Shown: positions 26,069 through 34,759, numbered from the stretch's first letter. The stretch: 64,000 nt of DNA from an uncultured Candidatus Binatia bacterium (GCA_958296235.1 OY282457.1:124001-188000), one strand, 5' to 3'. The notes: generated by a model not told the origin, from the letters alone. A program made the numbers and translations.

Positions 26069-27019
26069 ATGGCGCTGCCAAACAAAGTGAAAATCGTCGA
26101 TCTGACTGCCCGAGATGGCTTAGAAGGTTTTAAGCATTTGGTCCCGGTAGACTTTCGGATTGAGTTGGTCAACCGACTCTCCGCGGCCGGCTTTCCTGCT
26201 ATTGAAGTGGGAGAGTTTGTGAGCCCCAAGGTCATTCCGGCCATGCAGGGCTCGGATCAGGTTGCCCAACAGATCGAACCGAAACCGGGTGTGGAGTATA
26301 GCGCGCTTGTGCCGAATATGCGCGGGTTTCAGGATGCGCTTAAAGCCGGGGTGCATGTCATTACGATCTTTGGCGCGGCTACTGAGCAGTTCAGTCAGGC
26401 CAATATCAATTGCTCGGTTGAAGAAAGCTTCGGACGCTTCGAGCCGGTTGTTGCCGCGGCAAAAGAACATCATGTCAAGGTGCGCGGAGCGGTCTCGTGC
26501 GTTGCCGGCTGTCCGTATGAGGGCGATGTCAACCCTCAAGCAGTCGGCAGGCTGGTCAAAAGATTCCACGCTATGGGCTGTTACGAAATCGCCCTTGGCG
26601 ACAGCATTGGGGTCGGTACGCCGCGCTCCATCAAAGCCATTATCCAGGCCTGCGAGGACCAGGGCGTCCCTGCCTCGGTATTAACCGCGCATTTTCACAA
26701 CACCTGCGGAATGGCGCTGGCCAACTGCTATGCTGCCCTGGAAATGGGAGTGTCCATTCTTGAGAGCGCCTGTGGCGGGCTGGGTGGCTGTCCAAATGCG
26801 CCGGGCGCAACGGGCAATCTGTCCTCAGAAGAGTTGGTCTATATGCTGAACGGCCTTGGGATTGAGACGGGTGTGGACCTTGACCAGGCTGTAGCCATAG
26901 GCAGATGGGCCACAGAGGCGATGAACCACCGGCTTGATTCCAAGTTGGGAGAAGCCATGACTAATCCCAATATGACCTATTTTGAGAAGGTCGTCCGTGA
27001 GCCAGAGGCTCTGGCCTAG
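26069..27019 (+). CDS. mvaB: Hydroxymethylglutaryl-CoA lyase
   Basis: 316 aa, preceded by AAGGAGGGGGGAG. The DRE-TIM metallolyase features are VDLTARDGLEGFK (catalytic Arg-Asp), GDSIGVGTPRSI, TAHFHNTCGMALAN (metal His pair) and GGLGGCPNAPGATGN with the conserved active-site Cys. It cleaves HMG-CoA to acetoacetate and acetyl-CoA in leucine breakdown. Usual RDGLQNE is RDGLEGF here, a small departure near the active site. HMG-CoA reductase is about 7.4 kb away, so HMG-CoA may be both made into mevalonate and degraded. Confidence 0.9.
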   Translation: MALPNKVKIVDLTARDGLEGFKHLVPVDFRIELVNRLSAAGFPAIEVGEFVSPKVIPAMQGSDQVAQQIEPKPGVEYSALVPNMRGFQDALKAGVHVITIFGAATEQFSQANINCSVEESFGRFEPVVAAAKEHHVKVRGAVSCVAGCPYEGDVNPQAVGRLVKRFHAMGCYEIALGDSIGVGTPRSIKAIIQACEDQGVPASVLTAHFHNTCGMALANCYAALEMGVSILESACGGLGGCPNAPGATGNLSSEELVYMLNGLGIETGVDLDQAVAIGRWATEAMNHRLDSKLGEAMTNPNMTYFEKVVREPEALA

Positions 27020-27030
27020 CGAGCCTCCGG

Positions 27031-27897
27031 TCAGAACTTCTCCTCGACACGCAGAAACGAGGCGAACCGGGGAATCCCGGCTTTGGTATAACCCTGGTGC
27101 TTGAAACGAATGGTGCTGCCGACCGGCGGCGGGTTGTTGCGCTCCGCATCGGAAAAACCTGAGCCAATGGCAAACCGGACACCGTTTGACAATTCAACTC
27201 GCAGTGACCCCAGCCGTCCCGTATTGCGCCCTGAGCCGGGCAGATGCTCAAGCACAACGGCCCGGGCTTCCTGAAACGTTTTGACTTTCAAAATGGTGGC
27301 CGAACGCCCGACGGTATAGGCCGATTCGGGTTGGCGTAAGATCAGGCCTTCCCCGCCCAGCGCTTCGACTTCGGCGAGTTTTGTCCGCAGATGCTGCTCG
27401 TCCTGGCAGACTTCGTGTTCGATAACGGACACATAGGGGTTGGGATGCTGCTGAAACCATTCGCGGGCAAAGGCCAGGCGTTGCTCAAAGCCGCCCTCGG
27501 CCTGGGGCGCGTCAAAAACCATATACCGGACGGACTTCCAGCCGTCGTGCGGTGTTTGGCGTCGGACTATGCTAACGGTCTCGGCAAAGCGCTGCCGCCC
27601 GACCCATAACTCCCCGTCTAACGGCGCGGACGGAAAATTCTCGGTGAACCAGACCGGTGCGGCAAACACGTTGCCCGACCGAGAAACGAGTTGTTCACCC
27701 GTCCAATATCCGCGCACGCCGTCCAGCTTCTCGCTCATCCACCAGCCCCGGATGTCCATATCCGGCTCCCAGGTCTGAGCCTGCATGACCGGCGCGGACC
27801 GGGGTTCCGCAAACAAAAATGACGGAGCGAAAAAAAGAACGAAGACAAGAGCCAGGCCGGTCAGGCCGTACGAGCGTGGACGGAACGTTTGCAGCAT
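27031..27897 (-). CDS. Minimal ATP-dependent DNA ligase with export signal (LigE-like)
   Basis: 288 aa from ATG 27897; the frame is open 63 codons upstream but lacks coding character. Residues 1-30 are a signal peptide (basic start, LTGLALVFVLFFAPSFLFA). The adenylation motif is SEKLDGVRGYW with nucleophile Lys 57. Later motifs are PLDGELWVGR (III), YMVFDAP, GGEGLILRQP (IV) and ILKVKTF (V), followed by a small OB fold (TIRFKHQGYTKAG). There is no DNA-binding domain, as in the Lig E / periplasmic group. A role in exogenous DNA uptake or biofilm DNA has been proposed for such ligases. It is convergent with mvaB. Confidence 0.85.
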   Translation of the reverse strand: MLQTFRPRSYGLTGLALVFVLFFAPSFLFAEPRSAPVMQAQTWEPDMDIRGWWMSEKLDGVRGYWTGEQLVSRSGNVFAAPVWFTENFPSAPLDGELWVGRQRFAETVSIVRRQTPHDGWKSVRYMVFDAPQAEGGFEQRLAFAREWFQQHPNPYVSVIEHEVCQDEQHLRTKLAEVEALGGEGLILRQPESAYTVGRSATILKVKTFQEARAVVLEHLPGSGRNTGRLGSLRVELSNGVRFAIGSGFSDAERNNPPPVGSTIRFKHQGYTKAGIPRFASFLRVEEKF

Positions 27898-28105
27898 GGT
27901 GATCTCAGGAGAGTTTTTTATTGAGGCAAGTAGTGAAACAGGAGGGACTATAGAAACGAATTTCTCCAGCGTCAAGCTATGAGTGCGGACACCTCCATTC
28001 AGCGACGGGAAGTATAGCGGCAGAGGACTGAACAGCGACGAAGCGCTCTCCCTTTCTTCTTCTCGGCCCTTGTTGGGTAGTATCACTATTGATATCCTCC
28101 CTCAT

Positions 28106-28354
28106 ATGGCTGATACCGTGATGTTCCTCAAGGCGCTCCGTAACAATCCCAAAGGGGTACGGTTCGCGGATCTCGCCAAGGTGTGTGACGCATACTTTGG
28201 CGAACCGCGTCAGAAAGGCACGAGCCACCGCATCTACCGCACTCCCTGGCCGGATGACCCCAGAGTGAATATTCAGAACGTCAAGGGGATGGCAAAACCC
28301 TATCAAGTTCGCCAAGTCATCAAAGCGATTGAGAAATTGGAGGGCATGAAATGA
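28106..28354 (+). CDS. hicA: HicA-type mRNA interferase toxin
   Basis: 82 aa from ATG 28106. The dsRBD-like HicA fold shows FLKALRNNPKGVRFADL and GTSHRIYRTPWPDDPRVNIQ, with the catalytic His of the G-T/S-S-H-x-x-Y motif, then KPYQVRQVIKAIEKLE. In known systems it cleaves mRNA when free of antitoxin. Its last codon overlaps the antitoxin start (ATGA). The 208 bp upstream carries no other gene and should hold the promoter and operator. Confidence 0.85.
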   Translation: MADTVMFLKALRNNPKGVRFADLAKVCDAYFGEPRQKGTSHRIYRTPWPDDPRVNIQNVKGMAKPYQVRQVIKAIEKLEGMK

Positions 28355-28680
28355 CGACTCACTACACCTACCGCATTACCTGGTCCGCCGAAGATAACGC
28401 CCATGTTGGCCTGTGTGCAGAATTCCCTTCGTTAAGCTGGCTGGCCTCTACTCCGGCTAAGGCTTTGGCCGGTATCCAGCGGCTGGTGCGAACCTGTATC
28501 GCGGATATACAAGCCACCGGAGAAACTCCGCCGGCACCACTGGCTGACCGGACCTATAGCGGAAAGTTTATGGTGCGCGTACCCCCAGCAACACACCGCG
28601 CTCTCGCCCTACAGGCAGCAGAGGAGGGGGTGAGTCTGAACCGGCTGGTGAGCGCGCGCCTCGCCAATGACGCCATGTGA
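28351..28680 (+). CDS. hicB: HicB-type antitoxin
   Basis: 109 aa, 4-bp overlap with hicA. The N-terminal HicB fold (YRITWSAEDNAHVGLCAEFPSLSWLA...) is followed by a ribbon-helix-helix-like C-terminus (SGKFMVRVPPATHRALALQAAEEGVSLNRLVSARL). Such proteins bind HicA and repress the operon. The toxin-first order is common in hicAB loci. The pair looks intact. Confidence 0.88.
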   Translation: MTTHYTYRITWSAEDNAHVGLCAEFPSLSWLASTPAKALAGIQRLVRTCIADIQATGETPPAPLADRTYSGKFMVRVPPATHRALALQAAEEGVSLNRLVSARLANDAM

Positions 28681-28705
28681 TTGAGTCAGATCAAGCCCAT
28701 CCCAT

Positions 28706-29758
28706 CTACTCCCCCGCCGGCATGACGTGGGTGGCGAAGTCGGTCATCTCTGCCTCTCCACCGGTTATGCAGACCTGGCTGATGCCCAACTCCTTCATCT
28801 TCCGCACCCGCTCCTGAAGCTCCTCGGGCGTACCGGTCAGCGTGGTTTCCTTGATCATCTTTTCCGTGACCAGTGGCGCGTGTTCCGGCTTAAACGCGGC
28901 GCAATAGTCCGTGTAGAGGTCCAGATGACGGGTCTCGATCGGGGCGTCCGGGGTGCGATAGGCGTCCTTAAAGGCCATGAGGTCATCCCGGATGTCTCCC
29001 GGCAACTGAAAGGGGTCCTGCACCGACAGGGCGAAGATATTGCACTCCGAAGAAACCAACGGGCCGACTGCCTGCTGAAGGTCTTCCAGGGTTTCTTCGG
29101 GTTTTCTCAGGTGGAAGGCTGTAACCACGGTGACGTAGACGTCTTCCAGGCGTTTACCGGCGCGTTCGGCGCCGCGTTGAATATGGTCCAGCGTATATTT
29201 GAGCAGGCCGTCACCCACCGTGCCGAAGAGGATCACGCCGTCCCCGATTTCCCCGGCCAACTCCAGCGTCTTGGGGCCGCTGCCAGCGACGTGAATCGGA
29301 ATGGGGTTCTTCAGATTGACGAACTGGCTGTCGGGGTTGAGAAACCTGATCTGGCGCTTGCGCTCCCCCTCTTGATACGGAACGGTATCTCCTTTCAGCA
29401 GGCCGCGACACACCTCTACATTGGCCCGCAAATCTGCCAGCCGGGCCGCCGGCATACCGAGCGTCCGGCGGGCGGTATTGCCCGTCCCGATACCCATGAT
29501 GACCCGGCCCGGAGCGAGCACATTCAGGGTGCCAAAGCTACAGGCCGTTACCGGGGCAATCCGCGAACTGGGGTTGGTCACGTTGGTGCCGAGTTTGATC
29601 GTCCTGGTATGGGTGGCACTCAGGGCCATGCACTGGTACACGTCGCTCCAGACCATCTGGGAATCCCCGAACCAGGCATGGGTATAGCCCTTGTCCTCGG
29701 CAATCATGACGTCTTTGTAAGCCTCAACGTGGGAAAGAAAAATCACTCCGTAGTCCAT
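28706..29758 (-). CDS. LLM-class flavin/F420-dependent oxidoreductase
   Basis: 350 aa TIM-barrel protein of the luciferase-like monooxygenase superfamily. Segments MDYGVIFLSHV, AWFGDSQMVWSDVYQCMAL, KLGTNVTNPSSRIAPVTA, GRVIMGIGTGNTARRTLGM and IPIHVAGSGPKTLELAGEIGDGVI are close to the methylene-tetrahydromethanopterin reductase-like group that uses F420. Whether this cell makes F420 is not shown by the window. It is followed upstream by a repeat-rich gap. The substrate is unknown. Confidence 0.88.
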   Translation of the reverse strand: MDYGVIFLSHVEAYKDVMIAEDKGYTHAWFGDSQMVWSDVYQCMALSATHTRTIKLGTNVTNPSSRIAPVTACSFGTLNVLAPGRVIMGIGTGNTARRTLGMPAARLADLRANVEVCRGLLKGDTVPYQEGERKRQIRFLNPDSQFVNLKNPIPIHVAGSGPKTLELAGEIGDGVILFGTVGDGLLKYTLDHIQRGAERAGKRLEDVYVTVVTAFHLRKPEETLEDLQQAVGPLVSSECNIFALSVQDPFQLPGDIRDDLMAFKDAYRTPDAPIETRHLDLYTDYCAAFKPEHAPLVTEKMIKETTLTGTPEELQERVRKMKELGISQVCITGGEAEMTDFATHVMPAGE

Positions 29759-29788
29759 TCCTACCTCCTTGTTATATGCTCTTTCGCT

Positions 29789-29914
29789 TTATGCCTCGGC
29801 CCCAGGGAACTCAAACTCCAGTGTCTCGATGACACGGCCTGGCGCTTGCTCATCCCAGGCAAGGGTCTGTAATTGCCCGACTGTATCTGGCGAGAAGAAT
29901 CGTTGGTAGTACAT
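29789..29914 (-). CDS. Possible 41-aa ORF or gene remnant upstream of the LLM gene
   Basis: An ATG-started frame of 41 codons (MYYQRFFSPDTVGQLQ..., ending EFEFPGAEA) lies 30 bp before the LLM gene on the same strand. Composition is protein-like, but there is no convincing ribosome binding site and no family match I can name. Immediately upstream lies a repeat element, so it could be the 3' end of a gene cut off by that repeat. The rest of the 400-bp gap (29759-30162) holds only the repeat and no other gene I can support. Confidence 0.25.
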   Translation of the reverse strand: MYYQRFFSPDTVGQLQTLAWDEQAPGRVIETLEFEFPGAEA

Positions 29915-29926
29915 CACTTTGAAATT

Positions 29927-30010
29927 TCCCCCTCACCCCAGCCCTCTCCCTCCGGGGGAGAGGGAGCAGCTATTCCCTCCCCCCGTGAGGGGGAGGGCCA
30001 GGGTGGGGGG
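29927..30010. repeat. CCCTCACCCCAGCCCTCTCCC-type palindromic repeat
   Basis: Contains the hairpin CTCTCCCTCCGGGGGAGAG and a second C/G-rich hairpin, CCCTCCCCCCGTGAGGGGGAGGG, in shorter arms. The outer ends (CCCTCACCCCAGCC and GGCCAGGGTGGGGG) are imperfect inverted copies. A related copy lies at 36804-36841. This type of short intergenic repeat is common in many high-GC genomes and has no established function. Confidence 0.7.
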
Positions 30011-30162
30011 CGCTGAGCCGGTAGAAGTGAAGGGAGAGGTGAAACTGAGACACTACCTGGATATGGATCGGTTCATTGCCTTCATTCGCGTAGTAAGAAT
30101 AGACGCCACCCTGCCATAATCAGGACTGTCGGCATTCGGATTTATCCTCTAGGGACCCGTTT

Positions 30163-31155
30163 CTAAACAACTTTCAACAACTCATCTCTTTCACTGTAGA
30201 CAAACCGCACAGCCTGGCCGTTCCGCCGCGCCCGAATGCCGGCCTCTGGCGTGACGGTTCCAATGACCTGAGCGGGAATGGTCTCTGACTGAAAAATACG
30301 TTCGAGAGTCGGCCATTTATCCGCAGCAATGGTCAGGAGCAGGGCGCCGGAACTAATCAATCCGAGTGGGTTGATACTGAAGTGCTCACATATGGCTCGG
30401 GTGGAGGGAAGGGTGGGAATGGCATCGAGGTCAATCTGCATCCCGAGGCCGCTGACAGCGGTCAACTCGTACAGCCCCATTGCTACACCGCCCTCTGTCG
30501 GGTCGTGCAAGGCTGTCGCGCCGTGTTGAGCGGCTAACAGGGCTTCTTTAACAATGGAGATTCCCCATGTTGTGCGGATATGCTGCGCCTCATTCTGAAG
30601 CTCCGGTGCAAGGATTTCCTCCAGTTCTTTGCGCTTCTCGGTAAATACAATACTTGTTCCTTCAAGACCGGCCGTCTTGGTCATGACGACCAAGTCTCCG
30701 ACCCGGACTCCCTGGGTGGTCACTAATCGGTCCTTGGCGACCACACCCATCATATTGCCGACAACGACCGGCTGAGACACCGCCGCGGTCACTTCCGTGT
30801 GGCCCCCGGTAACGCTAATGCCCAAATCCCGACAGGTGGCGTCAATCTGGGCAAAGACCTGTCTGACGCGGTGTTCCGACGTATCAGGTGGAAAGAGGAG
30901 GCAGGCTTGAAACCAGGCCGGCTTTGCGCCCATGGTCGCGACATCGTTGGCATTGATATGTACGGCGTACCAGCCCACGTTGTCGGCTGTGAATGTCACT
31001 GGGTCGGTTTTGACCACAAGGTACTGCTCGCCCATGTCGAGAACGGCGCAGTCCTCACCAAACCGGGGGCCGATGAGGACCCGCGGGTCTTCCGTCCCCG
31101 CATGTGTGATGCAGGTTTTAAGAAAATCGGTCGGGAGTTTGCCAGGGAGAAGCAT
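30163..31155 (-). CDS. AIR synthase-related protein, HypE-like
   Basis: 330 aa from ATG 31155. PurM/HypE fold features are FGEDCAVLDMGEQYLVVKTDPVTF (ATP-binding strand), VHINANDVATMGAKPAWF, VTGGHTEVTAAVSQPVVVG and LHDPTEGGVAMGLYEL. HypE proteins dehydrate a carbamoyl group to cyanide for NiFe hydrogenase, but here the C-terminal Cys needed for that (a PRIC-type ending) is absent: the protein ends ERDELLKVV. No hydrogenase genes are nearby. The SelD-type N-terminal Cys/Sec is also absent, so it should not be called selenophosphate synthetase. It may use ATP on another substrate. Confidence 0.8.
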   Translation of the reverse strand: MLLPGKLPTDFLKTCITHAGTEDPRVLIGPRFGEDCAVLDMGEQYLVVKTDPVTFTADNVGWYAVHINANDVATMGAKPAWFQACLLFPPDTSEHRVRQVFAQIDATCRDLGISVTGGHTEVTAAVSQPVVVGNMMGVVAKDRLVTTQGVRVGDLVVMTKTAGLEGTSIVFTEKRKELEEILAPELQNEAQHIRTTWGISIVKEALLAAQHGATALHDPTEGGVAMGLYELTAVSGLGMQIDLDAIPTLPSTRAICEHFSINPLGLISSGALLLTIAADKWPTLERIFQSETIPAQVIGTVTPEAGIRARRNGQAVRFVYSERDELLKVV

Positions 31156-31184
31156 GGATGCCCACTCCGCGTGTCGGGCGAGCC

Positions 31185-32588
31185 TCACTCCGCTATTGTT
31201 GCGGCAGGGTTCGGTTCTTCGGTTGCCGCTCGTTCTGTCTCCCCACCGGATACCGCGGCACTGGTTTTGGCCTGTGCCAGACCCGCTTTTTCCAGATCAG
31301 CGACAACGACCTGGAGGAATTGATCCGGGTGGAGGTGGCTCTTGGCCGCGGTTCTGACCTGCTCAAGCGTCACCGACCCAATAATGCCTGGATAGCGATC
31401 CGGGTAATCGAGTCCCAACTCGTAGAATTCGAGAACCGGGAGCATCCCGGCGACATCCGCGTTGGAAATGAGCCGGAGCGGGAAGCTATTGACGAGATAG
31501 GATTTTGCCGCTTCAAGTTCCTCTTCGGTTGCCCCTTCTTCCCTGAAGTGCCGAATGACGGCCAGGGTTTCATCAATGGCCTGCTGGGCGCTTTCATTCT
31601 TGGTTTGCAAGGCAACAGTGAAAGGCCCCGGATGCTTACGAGCGGAGAAGTAGCTGCCGATAGAGTAGGCATAGCCTTGCTCTTCTCGAATGCGGTCCAT
31701 GAGGCGCGAGCCAAATCCCCCGCCACCGAGAATGTGATTCATGATCAGAACGGCGTAATAATCAGGATGCGAGCGGGCGATGCCTGAGTGGCCGATCATG
31801 ATATTGGCCTGGGTGACTTCTTTATTCAGGTTGACCTGTTGGGATGCTCGCTCGGGCGGGTCCGGCCACGAGAAATCGGGCAGGTCGGCCGCTTGCCAGC
31901 CGGCAAAATGAGCGGCGAGGAGGGAGTCGATCTGGTCCTGAGTGATTTCTCCGGCAACGGCGATAATGGCATTATTGGGACGATAATAGGTGGCGTGAAA
32001 CTGCTTGATATCAGCCGGCGTAATGCGCGCCAGCGTCTCTGCCTGGCCCGAGATCAACCGTCCGTAGGGATGCTGAGGGTAGAGATGCTCTTTGAAGGCT
32101 TTGCCGGCAACCCAGCCGGGGTCTTCCTGGTTGCTGTGCAGATGGCCTTCAATCTCTTTGCGGATGCGCTCGAATTCGTCCTGGGGGAAGGTGGGGGACA
32201 GGACGACCTCGGCCAAGAGGGCGAAAGACCGGTCCAGGTTCTTGGTCAAGGTCGTCAGGCCGATGGTCGTGGCGTCGTTGCCGGCTTCAACCGATAATGA
32301 CGTTCCCAGGAAGTCGAGTTCTTCGGCCAGCGCCTGGGCGGAGTAATGCCTGGTCCCGCGCGTGAGTAATGCGGCGGTGAGATTCGCCACTCCCTGTTTG
32401 CCCTGCGGATCAACCGCGGCACCGGTTTTGAGGATCATGCTGAGCACGATCATGGGCAGGCCGGGGCGCTCGGCAACGAGCAGCGTCGCATCGTTATCGA
32501 GCACGGTCCGGCTGCCCAGCGGCGCGGCTGAGAGAGACGAAGCAAGACCGAGGCTGAGCATAAGGCCGATAAGAAGGCATCGAGTCAT
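31185..32588 (-). CDS. M16-family peptidase-like subunit lacking the zinc motif
   Basis: 467 aa with an N-terminal signal peptide (LIGLMLSLGLASSLSAAPL). It is a two-domain insulinase/MPP-like protein. The position of HxxEH holds GVANLTAALL with no His, so it should be inactive by itself. Conserved structural segments are present (YYRPNNAIIAVAGEI, GHSGIARSHPDYYAVLIMNHILGGGGFGSRL with the Arg/Tyr-type M16 C-terminal motif). It lies 45 bp downstream of an active M16 gene, so the two probably form a periplasmic heterodimer. Confidence 0.88.
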   Translation of the reverse strand: MTRCLLIGLMLSLGLASSLSAAPLGSRTVLDNDATLLVAERPGLPMIVLSMILKTGAAVDPQGKQGVANLTAALLTRGTRHYSAQALAEELDFLGTSLSVEAGNDATTIGLTTLTKNLDRSFALLAEVVLSPTFPQDEFERIRKEIEGHLHSNQEDPGWVAGKAFKEHLYPQHPYGRLISGQAETLARITPADIKQFHATYYRPNNAIIAVAGEITQDQIDSLLAAHFAGWQAADLPDFSWPDPPERASQQVNLNKEVTQANIMIGHSGIARSHPDYYAVLIMNHILGGGGFGSRLMDRIREEQGYAYSIGSYFSARKHPGPFTVALQTKNESAQQAIDETLAVIRHFREEGATEEELEAAKSYLVNSFPLRLISNADVAGMLPVLEFYELGLDYPDRYPGIIGSVTLEQVRTAAKSHLHPDQFLQVVVADLEKAGLAQAKTSAAVSGGETERAATEEPNPAATIAE

Positions 32589-32633
32589 AGCATACTTCCT
32601 TCAAGCGATAAGAGGCGCGAACAGGAACATGGG

Positions 32634-34043
32634 TCAATGCGCACCCCGACGCCCGGGGCCTCCCTGGGGGACTTCCCGAATGGGCGTGCCGTCCGGTTCC
32701 AGGATACCGACGGTCCGGTTCGTATCGATCAGATACTTTTGCGCCACCTGTCTGACCTGTTCCGCTGTGACGGCCCTGAGGCCAGGAATGACCTTGAGGA
32801 TGAGACTCCAGTCGCCAAGCGCGGCGTACTGCCCGAGTTGCAGAGCGCGATAGAAGAACGAGTCCTGGGCATAGGTAAAACTCGATTCAATCAGATTCTT
32901 GGCCCGCTCAAGCTCTTTTTCCGTTACCAGTGTGGTTTTGAGCCGGGCGACCTCTTCAGACAAGGCCTGTTCCGCGGCCTGCCAGGTTTTCCCCGGAGCG
33001 ACCCGCATGGACAAGGTAAAGAGTGTGGGATCGAGTGAGGTGCGGTCATACCCGGCGTTCGCACTGAGGGCAATCTGCTGGTCTTCAACCAGCGAGCGTT
33101 GCAAACGGGCGCTCCGACCGCCGCCCAGAATCGTGGCCGCAATGGAGAGGGCAAAACTCTCGTCCTGGGTGAAGGTCGGGACATGATAGCCGGCAATATA
33201 CAGCGGCAGCGATGCCGGGCGCTTGAGAAAAACGCGCCGTTCGCCCCGCTGTAGAGGTTCCACTGAGGTGACCTCGGGAATTGCCGGCCCGGCCGGAACC
33301 TGGCCAAACGTCCGGCGGATACGTGGCAGGAGAGTCGCCGGGGTCACGTCCCCGGCGATCACCAGGATGGCATTGCCGGGAGCGTAATAAGTCTGACGAT
33401 AGGCTTTGACATCTGCCAGGGTAACCGCCTCCAGGTCGTGCATCCAGCCGACAACGGGCCAGCCGTAGGGATGAGCGGTAAACGCGGCGGCACTGACCTG
33501 CTCCCACAAATCGGAGCTTGGCTCATCCGCCGTCCGCAGCCGGCGCTCTTCCATGACAATTTTCTGCTCCGACAGAAAACCTTCCTCATCCAGCATGACA
33601 TGGGCCATGCGGTCCGCTTCGAGCTCAAGAAAGAGGTCGAGATGCTGGACTGCCGCACTTTCAAAATAGACGGTCTGGTCGGCAGAGGTGAACGCGTTGA
33701 GCCGCCCGCCACGTTCCTGAATCAAACGAGAAAATTCGCCTTTGCCATAGGTCGGCGTTCCTCTGAACATCAGGTGCTCAAGCAGATGAGAAATGCCGGT
33801 GATGCCCGGTCGCTCATTACGTGAGCCAACTTGGTACCAGACCTGAAGGGTGGCGACAGGAGCGCGATGGTCTTCCAATATGATGACAGTCAGCCCGTTG
33901 TGGAGAACGTGTTGCGTGACCTGCCAGCCACTCGTGTCGATGGGTTGGCTCTGGCCAGCCCGAAAGCCAACCAGGAGGATGAGTACGCAGCCGAGCGCGG
34001 AAAAGAATCTCACCAGTTGCCGCGGTATAACCATAGGAGTCAT
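32634..34043 (-). CDS. M16-family zinc peptidase, active subunit
   Basis: 469 aa from ATG 34043 (34034 is a second option). An N-terminal hydrophobic segment (FFSALGCVLILLVGFRAG) directs export. The zinc site is H86-L-L-E89-H90 in GISHLLEHLMFRGT, with the third ligand Glu at about 165 (SEQKIVMEERRLR). The C-terminal domain has PTFTQDESFALSIAATILGGG. It is paired with the zinc-less M16 gene downstream; similar pairs form an oligopeptide-degrading complex in the periplasm. Confidence 0.92.
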   Translation of the reverse strand: MTPMVIPRQLVRFFSALGCVLILLVGFRAGQSQPIDTSGWQVTQHVLHNGLTVIILEDHRAPVATLQVWYQVGSRNERPGITGISHLLEHLMFRGTPTYGKGEFSRLIQERGGRLNAFTSADQTVYFESAAVQHLDLFLELEADRMAHVMLDEEGFLSEQKIVMEERRLRTADEPSSDLWEQVSAAAFTAHPYGWPVVGWMHDLEAVTLADVKAYRQTYYAPGNAILVIAGDVTPATLLPRIRRTFGQVPAGPAIPEVTSVEPLQRGERRVFLKRPASLPLYIAGYHVPTFTQDESFALSIAATILGGGRSARLQRSLVEDQQIALSANAGYDRTSLDPTLFTLSMRVAPGKTWQAAEQALSEEVARLKTTLVTEKELERAKNLIESSFTYAQDSFFYRALQLGQYAALGDWSLILKVIPGLRAVTAEQVRQVAQKYLIDTNRTVGILEPDGTPIREVPQGGPGRRGAH

Positions 34044-34124
34044 AGTTGCGAACGCCAGACCTGTTTGCAAGGGGAGGGCGGACCGGAACGAGCGGGCAAA
34101 AGCCCAGCGTAAGAGGCCGGCGTT

Positions 34125-34646
34125 TCAGTACACCCATTCCCCTTTGGTGTAGCGAAATATCTCGGACACCTGGCTGGTCTCGGCCTGTTCAAACAGGCCG
34201 TTGATCGCCTGTTTTTTTGTCTTCCCTACGCTCCGCATGGTCTTTTTGTAATAGGTCAGGATACCGATAAAAGGGGTGGCCTCTGATTGGGTCAGCTTGA
34301 TCCTGGTATAGCGATAGGGAAGATAGCCGATATATTCGGCGACAAATCCCTCCTGTGTTTGTGCGATCTGCATCCTCTTTTTCTGAAAGTCTTCTGTCTC
34401 TGCCAGCTTCCGCATCCATTTGCGGGTAAAGACATCGAAGCTCGCCCGGGCTTGATCTTCCGCCTCTTCCCCGGCTGAAGGGCCGGGGCCGGAGGGCGTT
34501 TGGTTTTGCGCAGGTTGGGCCTCTCCCGTATGAGGCGGCGGAGCGCCTTGCTGAGAAGATGTCTCCCCGGCGGTCGCCAAGCTGAAGAAAACGAGCACGA
34601 GCAAGCCGAGAGCAAAAATATGGAAAAGGTATTGAAGTGACAGCAT
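34125..34646 (-). CDS. Exported or anchored protein of unknown function
   Basis: 173 aa. A hydrophobic N-terminus (YLFHIFALGLLVLVFFSLATAG) is followed by a low-complexity Pro/Gln/Gly/Glu-rich linker (residues 28-62) and a folded C-terminal part with FDVFTRKWMRKLAETEDFQK and AEYIGYLPYRYTRIKLTQSE. The C-terminal part looks alpha/beta, with a GYLPY-R-Y-T motif. I do not recognise the family. It sits 81 bp from the M16 pair on the same strand and may be cotranscribed with it. Confidence 0.75.
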   Translation of the reverse strand: MLSLQYLFHIFALGLLVLVFFSLATAGETSSQQGAPPPHTGEAQPAQNQTPSGPGPSAGEEAEDQARASFDVFTRKWMRKLAETEDFQKKRMQIAQTQEGFVAEYIGYLPYRYTRIKLTQSEATPFIGILTYYKKTMRSVGKTKKQAINGLFEQAETSQVSEIFRYTKGEWVY

Positions 34647-34715
34647 ACAGGTGGGATGCGAAAGGGGCAGGGCTGGTTTTTCTCACCAAGCGCCCGCCCC
34701 GGTAGTGCTGGGTAT

Positions 34716-34743
34716 GGCTGAGACACGCCAGCGTGTCTCAGCC
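34716..34743. terminator. Perfect 13-bp inverted repeat, possible terminator
   Basis: GGCTGAGACACGC (34716-34728), a 2-nt spacer, then GCGTGTCTCAGCC (34731-34743). It lies just downstream of the OmpA-like gene (minus strand) and before the next minus-strand gene. No T-run follows on either strand, so Rho-independent termination is not certain. A protein-binding palindrome or an mRNA-stabilising hairpin are alternatives. Confidence 0.5.
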
Positions 34744-34759
34744 TGTGCAGAGCGATGTA

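Noticed and set aside
28727-29872. 381-codon plus-strand frame opposite the LLM gene
   Set aside because: It is the complement of a clear LLM-family gene and shows no family similarity of its own.
29919-30119. 66-codon plus-strand ORF in the gap before the HypE-like gene
   Set aside because: Most of it is the C/G-rich repeat, with Pro/Gly/Arg-rich translation and no start signal.
30163-31155. Selenophosphate synthetase (selD) as support for the selenoprotein
   Set aside because: The protein lacks the N-terminal Cys/Sec and the SelD glycine-rich loop pattern; it is HypE-like.
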